A program made the translations under genes and the position numbers. A stretch of DNA of 64,000 bases from Enterovibrio calviensis DSM 14347 (GTDB lineage Bacteria > Pseudomonadota > Gammaproteobacteria > Enterobacterales > Vibrionaceae): assembly GCF_000621165.1 (NCBI RefSeq), contig NZ_KK211217.1:186001-250000 (forward strand), read 5' to 3'. The notes below the pieces were generated by a model. It saw nothing but the letters and a program-made list of their open reading frames with translations. It did not search any database and was not told where the DNA came from. Below, piece after piece: positions 44,515 through 54,288 of this stretch (position 1 is its first letter; each line of letters opens with the position of its first letter).

Positions 44515-46692
44515 TTACCTGTTGGTAAACTCGCTACGCGGGTCACGCCCATTGGTCATATCGTACAAATGATATTTACGGCTCAGCATCTGTCCGCCGT
44601 CGCGAGTTAGCGGGATCCACTGTATCAGAGCGCGGTTGGCGCTTGGTTGAACCGTGAATACATCAAACGGAATCGAGATATAGAAGCCTTTGTTGAAACT
44701 GCCTTCACCAAATTCTTCCGCTGACAAATCTGTTTTCGTTACGAATGCACCGGCGATCACACCGCTATCAAACTGCTTCGATACATCAAGTGTGATGCCT
44801 TGGTCTTCCGCAAGGTAACGGCCAGCACTCGCTTTGATGGTTAAATCATCAAACCAAGACCACTCAGGGCGATAATATACCGATGCATGACCCGTCACTG
44901 TGCCCGTTTGCACTGAGTAATTGCGTTTATCGATAGAGTCGTAATAGTTCTCGTCAGTAAATACTCCGAATTGGCTGTTCGGATCGCGCTGCGCAACATA
45001 GTTAACGTCGAGACCAAACGCCCAGTTGCTGCCCATTGGGCGGTAAAGCACTTCAGAACCGACACCGGCGTACATCATTTCGAGGTAACCCACGTACGCT
45101 TGTGTGTAGACATCATCAAAGAACTGACCAAAGCCTGTTAGCTGCAAGTTGTTCAAGCGCACCGGGTTGTCAGAAATATACTGACGAACCAAAGTTCTGA
45201 CGCGTTTCAGCTCAGTGCTGTCACCCGGGGCAACGGTGTGTGTGAACTTGTCATAGTTGTCATACAGGTTTACGTAAACACTGCCGCCAAGTTCAAGGTT
45301 GTCGGTAAACCAATACGCGGCATCACCCGATACACCGAAATTAAACAGGTAAAAATCTTCCGCGCCGCCAAGTGATTGCTGCAGTGTAGGTGAAATACCG
45401 TAAACAAAATTATCTGTGCGATCAGCTTTTAACGTGCCGTTGGCAGACTTAGAGGCCTGATATGGTGCAGCGGCATCATGAATCGAAGCGCCGACATATT
45501 CCTGATTGGCGACTTTACGGTAGGCTTTGGCATCCACTTCCGTGGTGGTGACGGCCAAGCCGTTTTTCACATCCACAAAACGGTATGTGTCAGCAGGCTC
45601 TTGGGTATTGGCTAGAATAGCCGCAGCACGGTCATGTGCTTCTGAAGGTCTGCGATATTTCGACTGATTTCCTTCTACCGTGATGACATTGTCATCTACG
45701 TAAATTTTGGTCTTCTGGAAGCCGGAAATGTACGCCAAATCTTCAGCAACCTTGTCCCAATCGGTGTCAGTGTCTTCGGCAGCAGGCGCATAGGCAGGTT
45801 TTGAGGAATCAACCCACGTCTGTTTCATTTCGTTGAAATTGGTGTATAGCGTGAAGCCTAAAGTGGCGGTATTACCGCGTTCGAAGCTGGCGCGAATGTT
45901 CCCCCAATCCCCTAAACGATAAAGTGCACCTATGTTGAAGTTGGTTTCTTGGCTTTCTTCAATATTGGCAAAGTCGCTGCGGTAATCGTTACCGTCATAT
46001 TCCAATTTAAGCGTGAGCGGTTCCCACGGGGTTTGGTATTCAACACCGCCAAACACAGCTGCGCAACCCGTGAAGAAGCGTTCGAAATCGATCGAACCAC
46101 CTTTACCTTTATAAGAGGTATCACGACCACAATCGTTGGTGGCTTTGTTACCCAGAAGGTTTGCACTGTTGCCCATGTAGCCCCAGCCAACCCCCATAGT
46201 AAGATCAACAGGGCCGAAACGTTTACTGGCGGCAATAAACTCACCGTCAAACAAACCCGTACCGCCAAGGTCACGCATGCCGATAGATGTTTCAGGCAGC
46301 CAATAGCTTTCTTCCCAAAGCGTAAATTTTACGTCGATGCCTTTGTCGGTGTAGTGGGTGTCTTCACCGAAGCCATTTCCGCCATAACGCTTTGAAGGCA
46401 CTTGTGTATAACGCAGAGTGGTTTCTAGCCAAGGCATTAACTGCAGAGATGCATGGAAATGACGATAATCTTCGTTGGCCGTATAACCGACAGAAAATTC
46501 ACCTTCAGGCGCAGAGCGGCCAGACGGCATTTGCATCAAACCGACCCCACCAAAATCACTTTGCGAGGCGCTGTGATATGTCGGTTTTAAGGCACTTTTT
46601 TCTGACTCAGAGGCAAAAGCCGCGTTACTGGCGATGAAAGGGAAAAGCGCAAGTGCGAGCGCTGAATAGCGAAAAGGGACTTGGGTTTTCAT
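44515..46692 (-). CDS. yjbH: YjbH/GfcD-family outer-membrane beta-barrel protein
   Basis: 725 residues with a Sec signal (cut near ASNAAFA). Start of the mature part: FGGVGLMQMPSGRSAPEGEFSVGYT, then alternating beta strands to the end, the pattern of YjbH/GfcD porin-like proteins. With YjbEFG it belongs to an exopolysaccharide or O-antigen capsule secretion accessory set (gfc/yjb operons of E. coli). The start overlaps the yjbG stop (TAATG). It has no lipobox, although some relatives do. Confidence 0.9.
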   Translation of the reverse strand: MKTQVPFRYSALALALFPFIASNAAFASESEKSALKPTYHSASQSDFGGVGLMQMPSGRSAPEGEFSVGYTANEDYRHFHASLQLMPWLETTLRYTQVPSKRYGGNGFGEDTHYTDKGIDVKFTLWEESYWLPETSIGMRDLGGTGLFDGEFIAASKRFGPVDLTMGVGWGYMGNSANLLGNKATNDCGRDTSYKGKGGSIDFERFFTGCAAVFGGVEYQTPWEPLTLKLEYDGNDYRSDFANIEESQETNFNIGALYRLGDWGNIRASFERGNTATLGFTLYTNFNEMKQTWVDSSKPAYAPAAEDTDTDWDKVAEDLAYISGFQKTKIYVDDNVITVEGNQSKYRRPSEAHDRAAAILANTQEPADTYRFVDVKNGLAVTTTEVDAKAYRKVANQEYVGASIHDAAAPYQASKSANGTLKADRTDNFVYGISPTLQQSLGGAEDFYLFNFGVSGDAAYWFTDNLELGGSVYVNLYDNYDKFTHTVAPGDSTELKRVRTLVRQYISDNPVRLNNLQLTGFGQFFDDVYTQAYVGYLEMMYAGVGSEVLYRPMGSNWAFGLDVNYVAQRDPNSQFGVFTDENYYDSIDKRNYSVQTGTVTGHASVYYRPEWSWFDDLTIKASAGRYLAEDQGITLDVSKQFDSGVIAGAFVTKTDLSAEEFGEGSFNKGFYISIPFDVFTVQPSANRALIQWIPLTRDGGQMLSRKYHLYDMTNGRDPRSEFTNR

Positions 46693-47543
46693 TACATCAT
46701 CCGAAGTTTCAGAAGGTTAACGATTGTCGTATTCAAGGAATCGAACGTTGATGGAAGCGAAGTGAAAGGTACGTAAACAATACTGCCTGGAACCAGACGC
46801 GAATCTGCGTTATTCCAATAAGCTACAGGCACTGATTGTGTGTTTCCATTCGGTTCAATCACAACAACATGACTGCGCTCTGCGTACCAAAACAACCTAT
46901 CATGGTTATCGATATAATCACTGATGATCAAACCCGACGCCCAATCAGACGATGCGCTATGTTGTATTGCCCCTAACACGTCAATCGAAGACGGGCGACT
47001 TGGCAATAATAGGGTGTAATGGGAATCTAATAAGGGGTTGGGGTGCTGCCCCAACAACAGACCATCATGGTCGACGTTCACATCAACGCGAAAGCCATAA
47101 TCTTGTGCTTCGATGAATCGCAGCAGTGCGTCGATAGCTTGCTTCTTGTCGGCGTCTTCCGCCCACTCATTGTAAAGACGAAAAAGCTGGTCGGTTACAT
47201 TCGTTTTTAGTTGTTCGACAGAAGCTTGCTTTGCATTATCAAGCAAGGCTGCAGCAGGCCAAAAAATACCATCGGATTGATGTGAGCGCTCCGTCTCTTG
47301 GTAAGAAGGGAGTTTTTGTAGCGCGTTTTTTCCTTCGATTACGACCTGAGACAAACGCGGCGTCTGTGAAAACGACAGGCTTAGCAGGGGTTCTTGTGCA
47401 GTTTGTTGAACCATCAACGTGGTGGCAAAGGTGGAAGTTGCAAACAGTGAGCACAACAAAAGTGCGACACCCTTTAGCCAGCGTACCCATTCACCAGATT
47501 TTGCAAAGCCCGGTGCGCTCACGCGATCATGTGAAAGTTTCAT
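46692..47543 (-). CDS. yjbG: YjbG/GfcC-family periplasmic protein
   Basis: 283 residues. Signal peptide with an extended n-region (hydrophobic core LKGVALLLCSLFATSTFA, cut before TTLMVQQ). GfcC-like features: two ubiquitin-like beta-grasp regions with VDVNVDHDGLLLGQHPNPLLDSHY and a final GSIVYVPF segment as in GfcC and the SLBB-like domains of Wza partners. AGGA precedes the ATG. Middle gene of yjbF-G-H. Confidence 0.88.
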   Translation of the reverse strand: MKLSHDRVSAPGFAKSGEWVRWLKGVALLLCSLFATSTFATTLMVQQTAQEPLLSLSFSQTPRLSQVVIEGKNALQKLPSYQETERSHQSDGIFWPAAALLDNAKQASVEQLKTNVTDQLFRLYNEWAEDADKKQAIDALLRFIEAQDYGFRVDVNVDHDGLLLGQHPNPLLDSHYTLLLPSRPSSIDVLGAIQHSASSDWASGLIISDYIDNHDRLFWYAERSHVVVIEPNGNTQSVPVAYWNNADSRLVPGSIVYVPFTSLPSTFDSLNTTIVNLLKLRMM

Positions 47544-47550
47544 GTGAGTC

Positions 47551-48273
47551 CTATGAAGAAAAAGGTTTCAGAATTGTGATTTCAATGGAAGGAAGCGTCG
47601 GCGCAATAACCTGCTTGCTGCTTAGAACACGCCCAGACTGTGAGGATATCCAAAATTCATTTTTATATTGAATATCGAGCTTAGGTACATCAACGGTTTC
47701 AACGAAATAGAGTGCTTCAATGGGCTTCTCATTGATAACGAGCGTCTGAATACCTTTGTTTTCAAACGATGATGTCAGGGTATAGCCGAAGTGGTTGCCA
47801 GGTTGCCAATCGATGGTTCTCGCCCAAAATGTTGGTGTGCTTTCTTTGTGCAAACCCAATCGAAGCGGGTCGATGGCATCGCTTTCGCTATTTAAAAGAT
47901 TACCATTCTGAAGGCCTACAGTTTTCATCAAACGCCCTGATTCGGTCACAACCATTTCGTTGTTCGCAGAAAGCCACTTGAGCTGATAAATAGCGGATGC
48001 GTCGGCTTTTAGGTCTGTGTCTTCAGTTAGCAAAGCCCGTTTTTCAGCAAACCCCAACACCATAAAGGCTTGTGCATCACCGTCTAGCTTGGCGTAAATA
48101 CTCGCCCAAGGCAGTGCTTCGATGTCTTCAACGGATTTTTCTATATCTTGAGGGCCAAATGCAGCAACCGAAAAAGTGTCAGATAAAGCCGTCGATTTTT
48201 GGCTGCATCCGGAAAGTGGCAAGGCGAGTGCAAGCAATGCCACAGGCATTATGCGAGAAAAAGTTGTTAGCAT
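47551..48273 (-). CDS. yjbF: YjbF/GfcB-family lipoprotein
   Basis: 240 residues. Lipoprotein signal with lipobox LSGC at residue 23, followed by SQKSTALSD. The body (DAQAFMVLGFAEKRALLTED, FWISSQSGRVLSSKQ) matches the YjbF/GfcB pattern. First gene of the yjbF-G-H group; a hairpin-rich 380-bp gap separates it from yjbE. Confidence 0.87.
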   Translation of the reverse strand: MLTTFSRIMPVALLALALPLSGCSQKSTALSDTFSVAAFGPQDIEKSVEDIEALPWASIYAKLDGDAQAFMVLGFAEKRALLTEDTDLKADASAIYQLKWLSANNEMVVTESGRLMKTVGLQNGNLLNSESDAIDPLRLGLHKESTPTFWARTIDWQPGNHFGYTLTSSFENKGIQTLVINEKPIEALYFVETVDVPKLDIQYKNEFWISSQSGRVLSSKQVIAPTLPSIEITILKPFSS

Positions 48274-48611
48274 GATTTACCTAACCACCAAAATAGGTAT
48301 GAGTTTCTTTATAAAAGAAGGAATAAAACAACAGGGTGAACAATATACCCAAACAACCTAAAGATGCTCAATTTCAGAGGCCATCAGAGTGTTCAATTCA
48401 AGGCAAATTCTTGTAGGAATAGTCATTCTATTTCACAGGGATTTAACGATGAAGTGGACGCTCTGAGGGCCTCCCTTTGGGCGAGTTTACTGACGCCATG
48501 CTCGGTGTTGCCCCTTTTTGATGGAGTGCACTACATCAAAAAGGGACACCTTGATCATAACGTCAGTAAAGCTCGCTGAATCCGGTATCTTCAGGTTGTT
48601 TGGGTATAAGT
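48274..48611 (-). promoter_or_regulatory. Non-coding region between yjbE and yjbF
   Basis: About 340 bp without a gene between the yjbE terminator and yjbF. It holds the large stem-loop at 48481-48576. It should also carry any yjbF promoter. Small plus-strand frames here have no coding character. Confidence 0.5.
48481..48576. other. Large nested stem-loop in the yjbE-yjbF leader
   Basis: Outer arms GCGAGTTTACTGACG (48481-48495) and CGTCAGTAAAGCTCGC (48561-48576) pair over 15 bp with one bulge. Nested inside, CCCTTTTTGATG (48512-48523) and CATCAAAAAGGG (48534-48545) pair perfectly, extended by GGTGT/ACACC, and the loop contains the palindrome AGTGCACT. No T-run follows on either strand, so it is not an ordinary terminator. 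Candidate RNA control element or small RNA; mobile-element-like hairpin is another option. Confidence 0.7.
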
Positions 48612-48642
48612 AAAAACAACCGAACGGAACCCCGTTCGGTTG
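48612..48642 (-). terminator. Terminator after yjbE
   Basis: CAACCGAACGG and CCGTTCGGTTG form an 11-bp perfect stem with a 4-base loop; on the minus strand it is followed by TTTTT. It lies 12 bases after the yjbE stop, so yjbE is at least partly separated from yjbF. Confidence 0.87.
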
Positions 48643-48653
48643 CAAAACACAAC

Positions 48654-48908
48654 TTAGTTAGTACCAACAGTACCTGTTGTGCCTGTAGAACCGCTTGTAT
48701 CAACAGCTACAACTGTTGCAGCTACAACCGCTGCGCCAACTGCAACAGCGGTAGCGCTTACGCCACCAACAGCTGCAGCAGATGCTGCTGTTGCTGAACC
48801 AGCAGCACTACCAGAAGTTGCTGCAGTGGTTGCGGTAGTTTGAGTTGCTGCAAGTGCTGGTGCTGACATCATCATTACTGCCAATGCTGTAATCGCTGAT
48901 TTTTTCAT
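48654..48908 (-). CDS. yjbE: YjbE/GfcA-like small Ala/Thr-rich secreted protein
   Basis: 84 residues. Signal peptide MKKSAITALAVMMMSAPALA, then a low-complexity mature part of Ala, Thr, Val, Ser and Gly with no charged core. This is the typical YjbE/GfcA make-up, and it precedes yjbFGH. GGAG lies eight bases before the ATG. Function unknown; small and repetitive, possibly abundant, given its own strong terminator. Confidence 0.83.
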   Translation of the reverse strand: MKKSAITALAVMMMSAPALAATQTTATTAATSGSAAGSATAASAAAVGGVSATAVAVGAAVVAATVVAVDTSGSTGTTGTVGTN

Positions 48909-50033
48909 GGGTAACTCCGTTATATAAATGTTACGCCTGATTTAAAAAAGACACAGACATCTAAAATGCTAAACAGTAATGAAGGTTAAGTAAACAAATA
49001 ATTAGGTTTGAAGGGGCTAGGTTTCAATAAAGACCTCACAAAAAGTTCGCTATATTTATTTTTTAGTCAATGCCATTAAAGCTATAAACTTCTCATCTTT
49101 TTTTGCTTGGGTTATTTCCGTGAGTTGTCGACACCTTCTCCCCTGCTATTAAAGTGAATGGCGTGATCGTGCGGACTTACGGTATTGAAGGAAAAGTGCA
49201 TCTATCGCCGTCTAACTGTCGTTATATTTTTGTTAGCAGCGGTTTTACTGGCTGTCAAATTCTTGTTTATATTCGGGTGAATGGTACGAATACTGCCTGA
49301 ATGAGCCAACGCCCGTTGTTCGTTTAACTGTTTGTGCTGAAAGTGACGTATGCATTGACTTGATAGATGGGATTGTTAAAGGGTTTGGTCAATTGATCGC
49401 TTTCTATTTCTGATTTGTAAGTGACTTGCTTATTAATAGTATTTTTGGTGGTGTGGTTGTTGCTATCAATTCAAATTATACGAGGTTGGTTGTGTCCCGG
49501 TTGTTAGGGGAATTGTAGACTTAAAATCATCTGCTCAAATAAAAGACAATTAATTCAAAAAAAGTAAATTTGGATTAATTCTTCTTTGCCTAAAATGATA
49601 GACTCCCGCCTCATTTTTAATCCATATGATCTATTTGTTAGGTGCCACCTTGTGGCGAAATTACCCCTAAATAGCAATAAATGGAATGAAATCAGTGCTT
49701 AATCGCACCTATCAGAGATTTAACCTGCCAGAGCTAGTCTTTGTTAGCAGTACATTTTGAATTTTTGCGTACTTTGGGAGCGACACCCACGGGCGGTAGC
49801 GTATCCAATTGCTGACGAAAGGGCTTTGAAGCAAGCTCACATTTTGTCGCAGATCTACGCTTGATTGAAAAAAAATGCCCGTTGCTGACGTGATGGCATG
49901 CTAGGTTCTAGCGTTTGATTGCATTTAGCTCGTTTCGAACCCTATTTCGCAGAGTTTTTTCAAAAATCAAATTAACTTTCATAGCGTCTAACTTATGTCT
50001 AAGTCGCATTACTAATAAGTTGTTATCAAGATC
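48909..50033 (+). promoter_or_regulatory. 1.1-kb divergent control region and leader of the wza operon
   Basis: No convincing gene is present; frames on both strands lack ribosome sites. The region separates yjbE (minus) from wza (plus) and should contain both promoters and a long capsule-operon leader. TAAAAT at 49591 with TTTGGA 16 bases upstream is a weak promoter candidate. The ops element lies at 49792, 230 bases before wza. Large upstream regions are common for RfaH- and H-NS-controlled capsule operons. Confidence 0.6.
49792..49803 (+). promoter_or_regulatory. ops element (RfaH recruitment site)
   Basis: GGCGGTAGCGTA matches the ops core GGCGGTAGCnT exactly and lies on the coding strand in the wza leader, where such sites act on the paused elongation complex. 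The rest of the 39-bp JUMPstart consensus is not clearly kept. The window encodes RfaH at 5145-5645. Confidence 0.88.
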
Positions 50034-51287
50034 ATGGATATTACAAAGAAAATACTACTTGGGACTTTGCTCACCACATCTTTGGCAGGGTGTGCTATGC
50101 CCGGAAGTCACCTTTCTGTTAATGACAAGAATCTTGTGACGACAGAACAGGATGACCAAAAAGACATCAATACGTTAATTGATGTTTATCCGTTAACAGC
50201 GTCCAGTGTGACTTCATTCCGACGCCCGCATGCTCAAGCCCAAGCGAATGAAGTGTTAGAGCTGCAAATTGCGCGTTACGAGTATCGCGTGGGCCCAGGT
50301 GACATTCTCAATATCACTATTTGGGATCACCCAGAACTTACCATTCCTGCCGGTTCATACCGCAGTTCGAGTGAATCAGGGAACTGGGTTCATGCCGATG
50401 GCACCATTTTCTATCCGTACATTGGTACTGTGCTGGTAGAAGGCAAAACGGTGATGGAGATTCGAGACGACATCGCCAAACGCTTAGCGCGTTTTATCGA
50501 AACCCCGCAGGTAGATGTGAATATCGCCGCTTTTCGATCGCAAAAAACATACATCACGGGTGAAGTGAACAAGCCAGGGCAACAAGCGATTACCAATATC
50601 CCGATGACATTGCTAGATGCCATCAATAATGCTGGTGGTCTAGGGGAAGATTCAGATTGGCGTAATGTCAGCCTAACCCGAAACGGCGAAGAGCAATCTG
50701 TGTCGCTTTATGCGCTCATGCAACGCGGCGATTTGACACAAAACCGTTTATTGCAACCGGGCGACATTGTTCATGTTCCTCGTAACGACGGCCAGAAAGT
50801 GTTTGTGATGGGGGAAGTCAACGACCCCAAACTACTAAAAATTGATCGCGCAGGCATGAGCCTAACCGAAGCACTGAGCTCAGTTGGTGGCATTAGTGAA
50901 CTAGAAGCTGACGCAACTGGCGTGTTTGTTATTCGAGCATTGAAACAAACGGAACAACAAGCGCATCACAATCAGACAAAGCAGACGGCGCTGAACGACG
51001 TTGCGGCGACAAAAACAACAGAAACAAATGGCCCAAAATCCATAAGCGAAGAAACAACACCGATTGAGGAGCAAGTCGAGAAGATTGCCGCAATCTATCA
51101 ACTGGATATTAAAGACGCTGCTGCATTAGTGCTTGGCACCGAATTTGAGTTGCAGCCATACGATATTGTTTATGTTACGGCGGCTCCTATTACCCGTTGG
51201 AACCGTGTGATCCGCCAGTTGTTGCCAACCATTACAGGATTTAATGAACTCACCGAAGGCGCGTTAAGAGTGAAAACTTGGCCTTAA
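50034..51287 (+). CDS. wza: Wza, outer-membrane polysaccharide export lipoprotein
   Basis: 417 residues. Lipobox LAGC with Cys20. Poly_export domain ([19 protein letters not shown], then [12 protein letters not shown]), two SLBB domains ([22 protein letters not shown]), the C-terminal helix region ([15 protein letters not shown]) that lines the outer-membrane barrel. Compared with E. coli Wza (379) it is longer, mainly by a Gln/Thr/Glu-rich stretch at residues about 304-350. The octameric channel for capsule export. First gene of the capsule operon. Confidence 0.95.
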   Translation: MDITKKILLGTLLTTSLAGCAMPGSHLSVNDKNLVTTEQDDQKDINTLIDVYPLTASSVTSFRRPHAQAQANEVLELQIARYEYRVGPGDILNITIWDHPELTIPAGSYRSSSESGNWVHADGTIFYPYIGTVLVEGKTVMEIRDDIAKRLARFIETPQVDVNIAAFRSQKTYITGEVNKPGQQAITNIPMTLLDAINNAGGLGEDSDWRNVSLTRNGEEQSVSLYALMQRGDLTQNRLLQPGDIVHVPRNDGQKVFVMGEVNDPKLLKIDRAGMSLTEALSSVGGISELEADATGVFVIRALKQTEQQAHHNQTKQTALNDVAATKTTETNGPKSISEETTPIEEQVEKIAAIYQLDIKDAAALVLGTEFELQPYDIVYVTAAPITRWNRVIRQLLPTITGFNELTEGALRVKTWP

Positions 51288-51425
51288 ATCGAAAAGCGAT
51301 TTAAGTGCGCCAAACACGTTATGAACGAGATGGCGACCAATCCTGAGAACGGCTGAAGTCGTCGCCTCTGGCTGTTTGCTTAGTGGCGGACAACACAAAC
51401 TAAAACTCGGAAAGTGGTATTACGA

Positions 51426-51866
51426 ATGTTTCAAAAAATCTTGGTTGTTTGTGTCGGCAACATTTGCCGCTCACCGACAGGCGAACACTTACTTAAGTGC
51501 TTGCTACCAAACAAACAAATCGATTCTGCCGGCATCGCGGTTGAAAAAAGCCACTTAACGGGCAAACCTGCAGATGCAACCGCCACCACGTTGGCCGCAG
51601 AACACGGGATCAGCCTTGAAGGCCATGTCGCAAAACAGCTAACCGCAGAGTTAGCATCACAATATGACCTCATCCTAGTCATGGAAAAAGGCCATATTGA
51701 CGCCCTTTGCAGCATCGCCCCCGAAGCACGTGGTAAAACCATGTTATTCGGACAATGGATCGGACAAAAAGACATCCCAGATCCACACAGACAAAGCCGA
51801 GAAGCATTCGATCACGCATGGATGCTAATAGAAGAAGCCGCAAACGCTTGGGCGAAGAAGATTTGA
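51426..51866 (+). CDS. wzb: Wzb, low-molecular-weight protein tyrosine phosphatase
   Basis: 146 residues from ATG 51426 (Wzb of E. coli has 147; the open frame extends further upstream). Active-site loop CVGNICRSP with nucleophile Cys9 and Arg15, and the general acid Asp in IPDPHRQS. Removes phosphate from the Tyr tail of Wzc to cycle capsule assembly. Lies between wza and wzc as in the classic order. Confidence 0.95.
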   Translation: MFQKILVVCVGNICRSPTGEHLLKCLLPNKQIDSAGIAVEKSHLTGKPADATATTLAAEHGISLEGHVAKQLTAELASQYDLILVMEKGHIDALCSIAPEARGKTMLFGQWIGQKDIPDPHRQSREAFDHAWMLIEEAANAWAKKI

Positions 51867-51947
51867 AGAAGATTTAAAGTCAATAGATATCTCGACACTC
51901 GCTTTTCCTGTTATTTCTTACTCCTAGCCTTTTGAGAAAATATTTTT

Positions 51948-54107
51948 ATGACTGTAACTCACTCTCATCAAACACGAACGACAGACTCGGACGAAATCGA
52001 TCTAGGGAAACTGTTTGGCATTCTGATCGATGCGCGATGGATGATCGTCTCAATGACAGCAGTATTTGCGGTGTTGGGTGTTGCGTATGCATTGTTAGCA
52101 ACGCCGGTGTATAAAGCCGATGCGTTAATCCAAGTAGAACAAAAAAGTAGCGGCATGCCAGCATTGGGGGAAATGGGTGAGCTATTCGCGAGTGAGTCTT
52201 CTTCTACCACAGAGATTGAAATCATCAAATCTCGTATGGTGTTGGGCAAAACCGCCGACAAATTTAACCTGACGACAGTCGTTGCACCGAACTACTTTCC
52301 GTTCATCGGTAAAGGGCTAGCGCGAATAACAGACTCGAAGCCAATGATCGATATTGCGCGCTTTGATGTGCCTGAATACTCTATGGAAGAAACGTATACA
52401 CTAACCATCACCAACGAAGCGGGTACAGAATACGTTATTGAAAACCAAGATGGCCGCGAACTACTGAAAGGCAACGTGGGCGAAAATACGCAATCAAACG
52501 GTTTTAATCTTATGGTGCGTGACCTACAAGCAGAGCAGGGCGACAGTTTCTCGCTCGAAAAGCGTAGCCGTTTAGATGCCATTCAATGGCTTCAGCAAAA
52601 CCTAGGTGTGAGTGAGCGTGGCAAGCAAAGTGGCGTGTTGCAGCTTTCGTTCGAAGGCGAAAATCGTGCGTTGATCGAAGCTATTCTCAACGACATTTCA
52701 ACCAACTACTTCTTGCAGAACGTTGAACGCAATGCCGCCGAAGCGGAGCAAAGCCTCGCGTTCTTAAACCAAAACCTACCAGGTATTAAAGACAAACTCA
52801 CCGTTGCAGAAGACCAGCTGAACGCTTTTCGTCAAGAAAACGAATCAGTGGATTTGGGCCTAGAAGCAAAAGCCACCTTAGATGTGATGGTAAAACTGGA
52901 AGCGCAGCTTAACGAGCTGACGTTCAAGGAAAGCGAAGTCAGTCAGCGCTTTACCAAAGAACACCCAGTGTACACCGCGCTTCTCGATAAAAGAGACACA
53001 CTGTTAAAAGAAAGAGACCGCATTACTAAACAAACGCAGAAACTACCAAAGACACAGCGCGAAGTGCTGCGTTTTATGCGTGATGTGGAAGTCAATCAAC
53101 AGATCTACGTGCAACTGCTAAACAAAGTACAAGAGTTGCGCATTGTAAAAGCTAGCACTGTCGGTAACGTACGTATTCTTGATGAAGCGGCATCGTATTC
53201 ACGCGCTGTGAAACCGAAAAAACCATTAATCGCAGTATTGGCGACCTTATTGGGCGGCATGCTGGGTGTGGGTATTGCACTACTGAAAGCGGCATTCAAC
53301 CGAGGTGTTGAAAACCCAGACGATGTTGAAGCCATTGGTATTCCTGTTTATGCAAGTTTGCCGCTGTCTGATTTGCAGACACAAATCGAAAAAGCAGTGA
53401 AGAAAAGCCGTGGTTTACCGGCGAAAGAAGCACTGTTGGCAGAAGCAAACCCGGCAGACCTTTCAATAGAAGCGCTACGCAGCCTACGCACTAGTTTGCA
53501 TTTCGCCATGATGGAAGCGAAAAACAACATTCTGATGATTTCAGGCCCAAGCCCGAGCATTGGCAAATCCTTCGTTTCTGCAAACTTGGCGGCAGTTATC
53601 TCCAAAACCGGCAAGAAAGTGCTGGTTGTCGATGCCGACATGCGTAAAGGCTACATGCAACGTCACTTCGGGGTGAAATGGGACATCGGCCTGTCTGATT
53701 ACCTATCAGGCCAAGCTGAGAAGCAAGATGTGATCAAACCAAGTGGCGTTGAAAACTTAGATGTAACAACACGCGGTAAGATCCCGCCGAATCCATCTGA
53801 ATTACTCATGCATCCGCGCTTCACCGCGTTTATTGAATGGGCCCAAGCGAACTACGACATGGTGATCATTGATACACCACCGGTACTTGCAGTTACTGAC
53901 GCATCAATCATTGGTGCACATGCAGGTACAACTTTAATGGTAGGTCGCTTTGGCAAAAACCCAGTAAAAGAAATTGAAGTGGCGAACGAACGCTTTGCAA
54001 AAGCAGGCATTGAAGTGAAAGGCTTTATTTTGAATGCCGTGGAACGTAAAGCGAGCAATGCTTACGGTGGCGGAGCATACGGGTATTACAACTACAGCTA
54101 TAAATGA
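51948..54107 (+). CDS. wzc: Wzc, capsule tyrosine autokinase and co-polymerase
   Basis: 719 residues. N-terminal Wzz domain with first membrane helix near 30-50 (WMIVSMTAVFAVLGVAYALL), a large periplasmic coiled region, second helix near 425-445, then the BY-kinase domain: Walker A GPSPSIGKS (about 535), Walker A' VVDADMRKG, Walker B MVIIDTPP. The C-terminus is a Tyr cluster (AYGGGAYGYYNYSYK). Controls capsule polymerisation and export with Wza and Wzb. Confidence 0.96.
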   Translation: MTVTHSHQTRTTDSDEIDLGKLFGILIDARWMIVSMTAVFAVLGVAYALLATPVYKADALIQVEQKSSGMPALGEMGELFASESSSTTEIEIIKSRMVLGKTADKFNLTTVVAPNYFPFIGKGLARITDSKPMIDIARFDVPEYSMEETYTLTITNEAGTEYVIENQDGRELLKGNVGENTQSNGFNLMVRDLQAEQGDSFSLEKRSRLDAIQWLQQNLGVSERGKQSGVLQLSFEGENRALIEAILNDISTNYFLQNVERNAAEAEQSLAFLNQNLPGIKDKLTVAEDQLNAFRQENESVDLGLEAKATLDVMVKLEAQLNELTFKESEVSQRFTKEHPVYTALLDKRDTLLKERDRITKQTQKLPKTQREVLRFMRDVEVNQQIYVQLLNKVQELRIVKASTVGNVRILDEAASYSRAVKPKKPLIAVLATLLGGMLGVGIALLKAAFNRGVENPDDVEAIGIPVYASLPLSDLQTQIEKAVKKSRGLPAKEALLAEANPADLSIEALRSLRTSLHFAMMEAKNNILMISGPSPSIGKSFVSANLAAVISKTGKKVLVVDADMRKGYMQRHFGVKWDIGLSDYLSGQAEKQDVIKPSGVENLDVTTRGKIPPNPSELLMHPRFTAFIEWAQANYDMVIIDTPPVLAVTDASIIGAHAGTTLMVGRFGKNPVKEIEVANERFAKAGIEVKGFILNAVERKASNAYGGGAYGYYNYSYK

Positions 54108-54288
54108 CAGCTATAACTAAGTTACAGCGATTGATGAATGAAAGCTAATATCAATATTAACTTTCATTCAGGCTGGCTAATCTAATATATGTTTGCAATG
54201 CTACAATCTTCTTGGGTTTATATCTGTAATATATAAACGAAAATAATTTGTTGTTGTTTTAACGCCCAATCCATAAAGAATATCATAA

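Noticed and set aside
45949-46395. 148-residue plus-strand frame inside yjbH
   Set aside because: Antisense of a strongly supported beta-barrel gene; arises from its codon pattern.
48744-48755. AGCGGTAGCGCT resembling an ops site on the plus strand
   Set aside because: It lacks the first G of GGCGGTAGC, lies inside yjbE on its antisense strand and arises from its repeated Ala/Thr/Val codons.
49915-50139. 74-residue plus-strand frame overlapping the start of wza
   Set aside because: No ribosome site, Arg/Ser/Leu-rich noise, and it overlaps wza in another frame.
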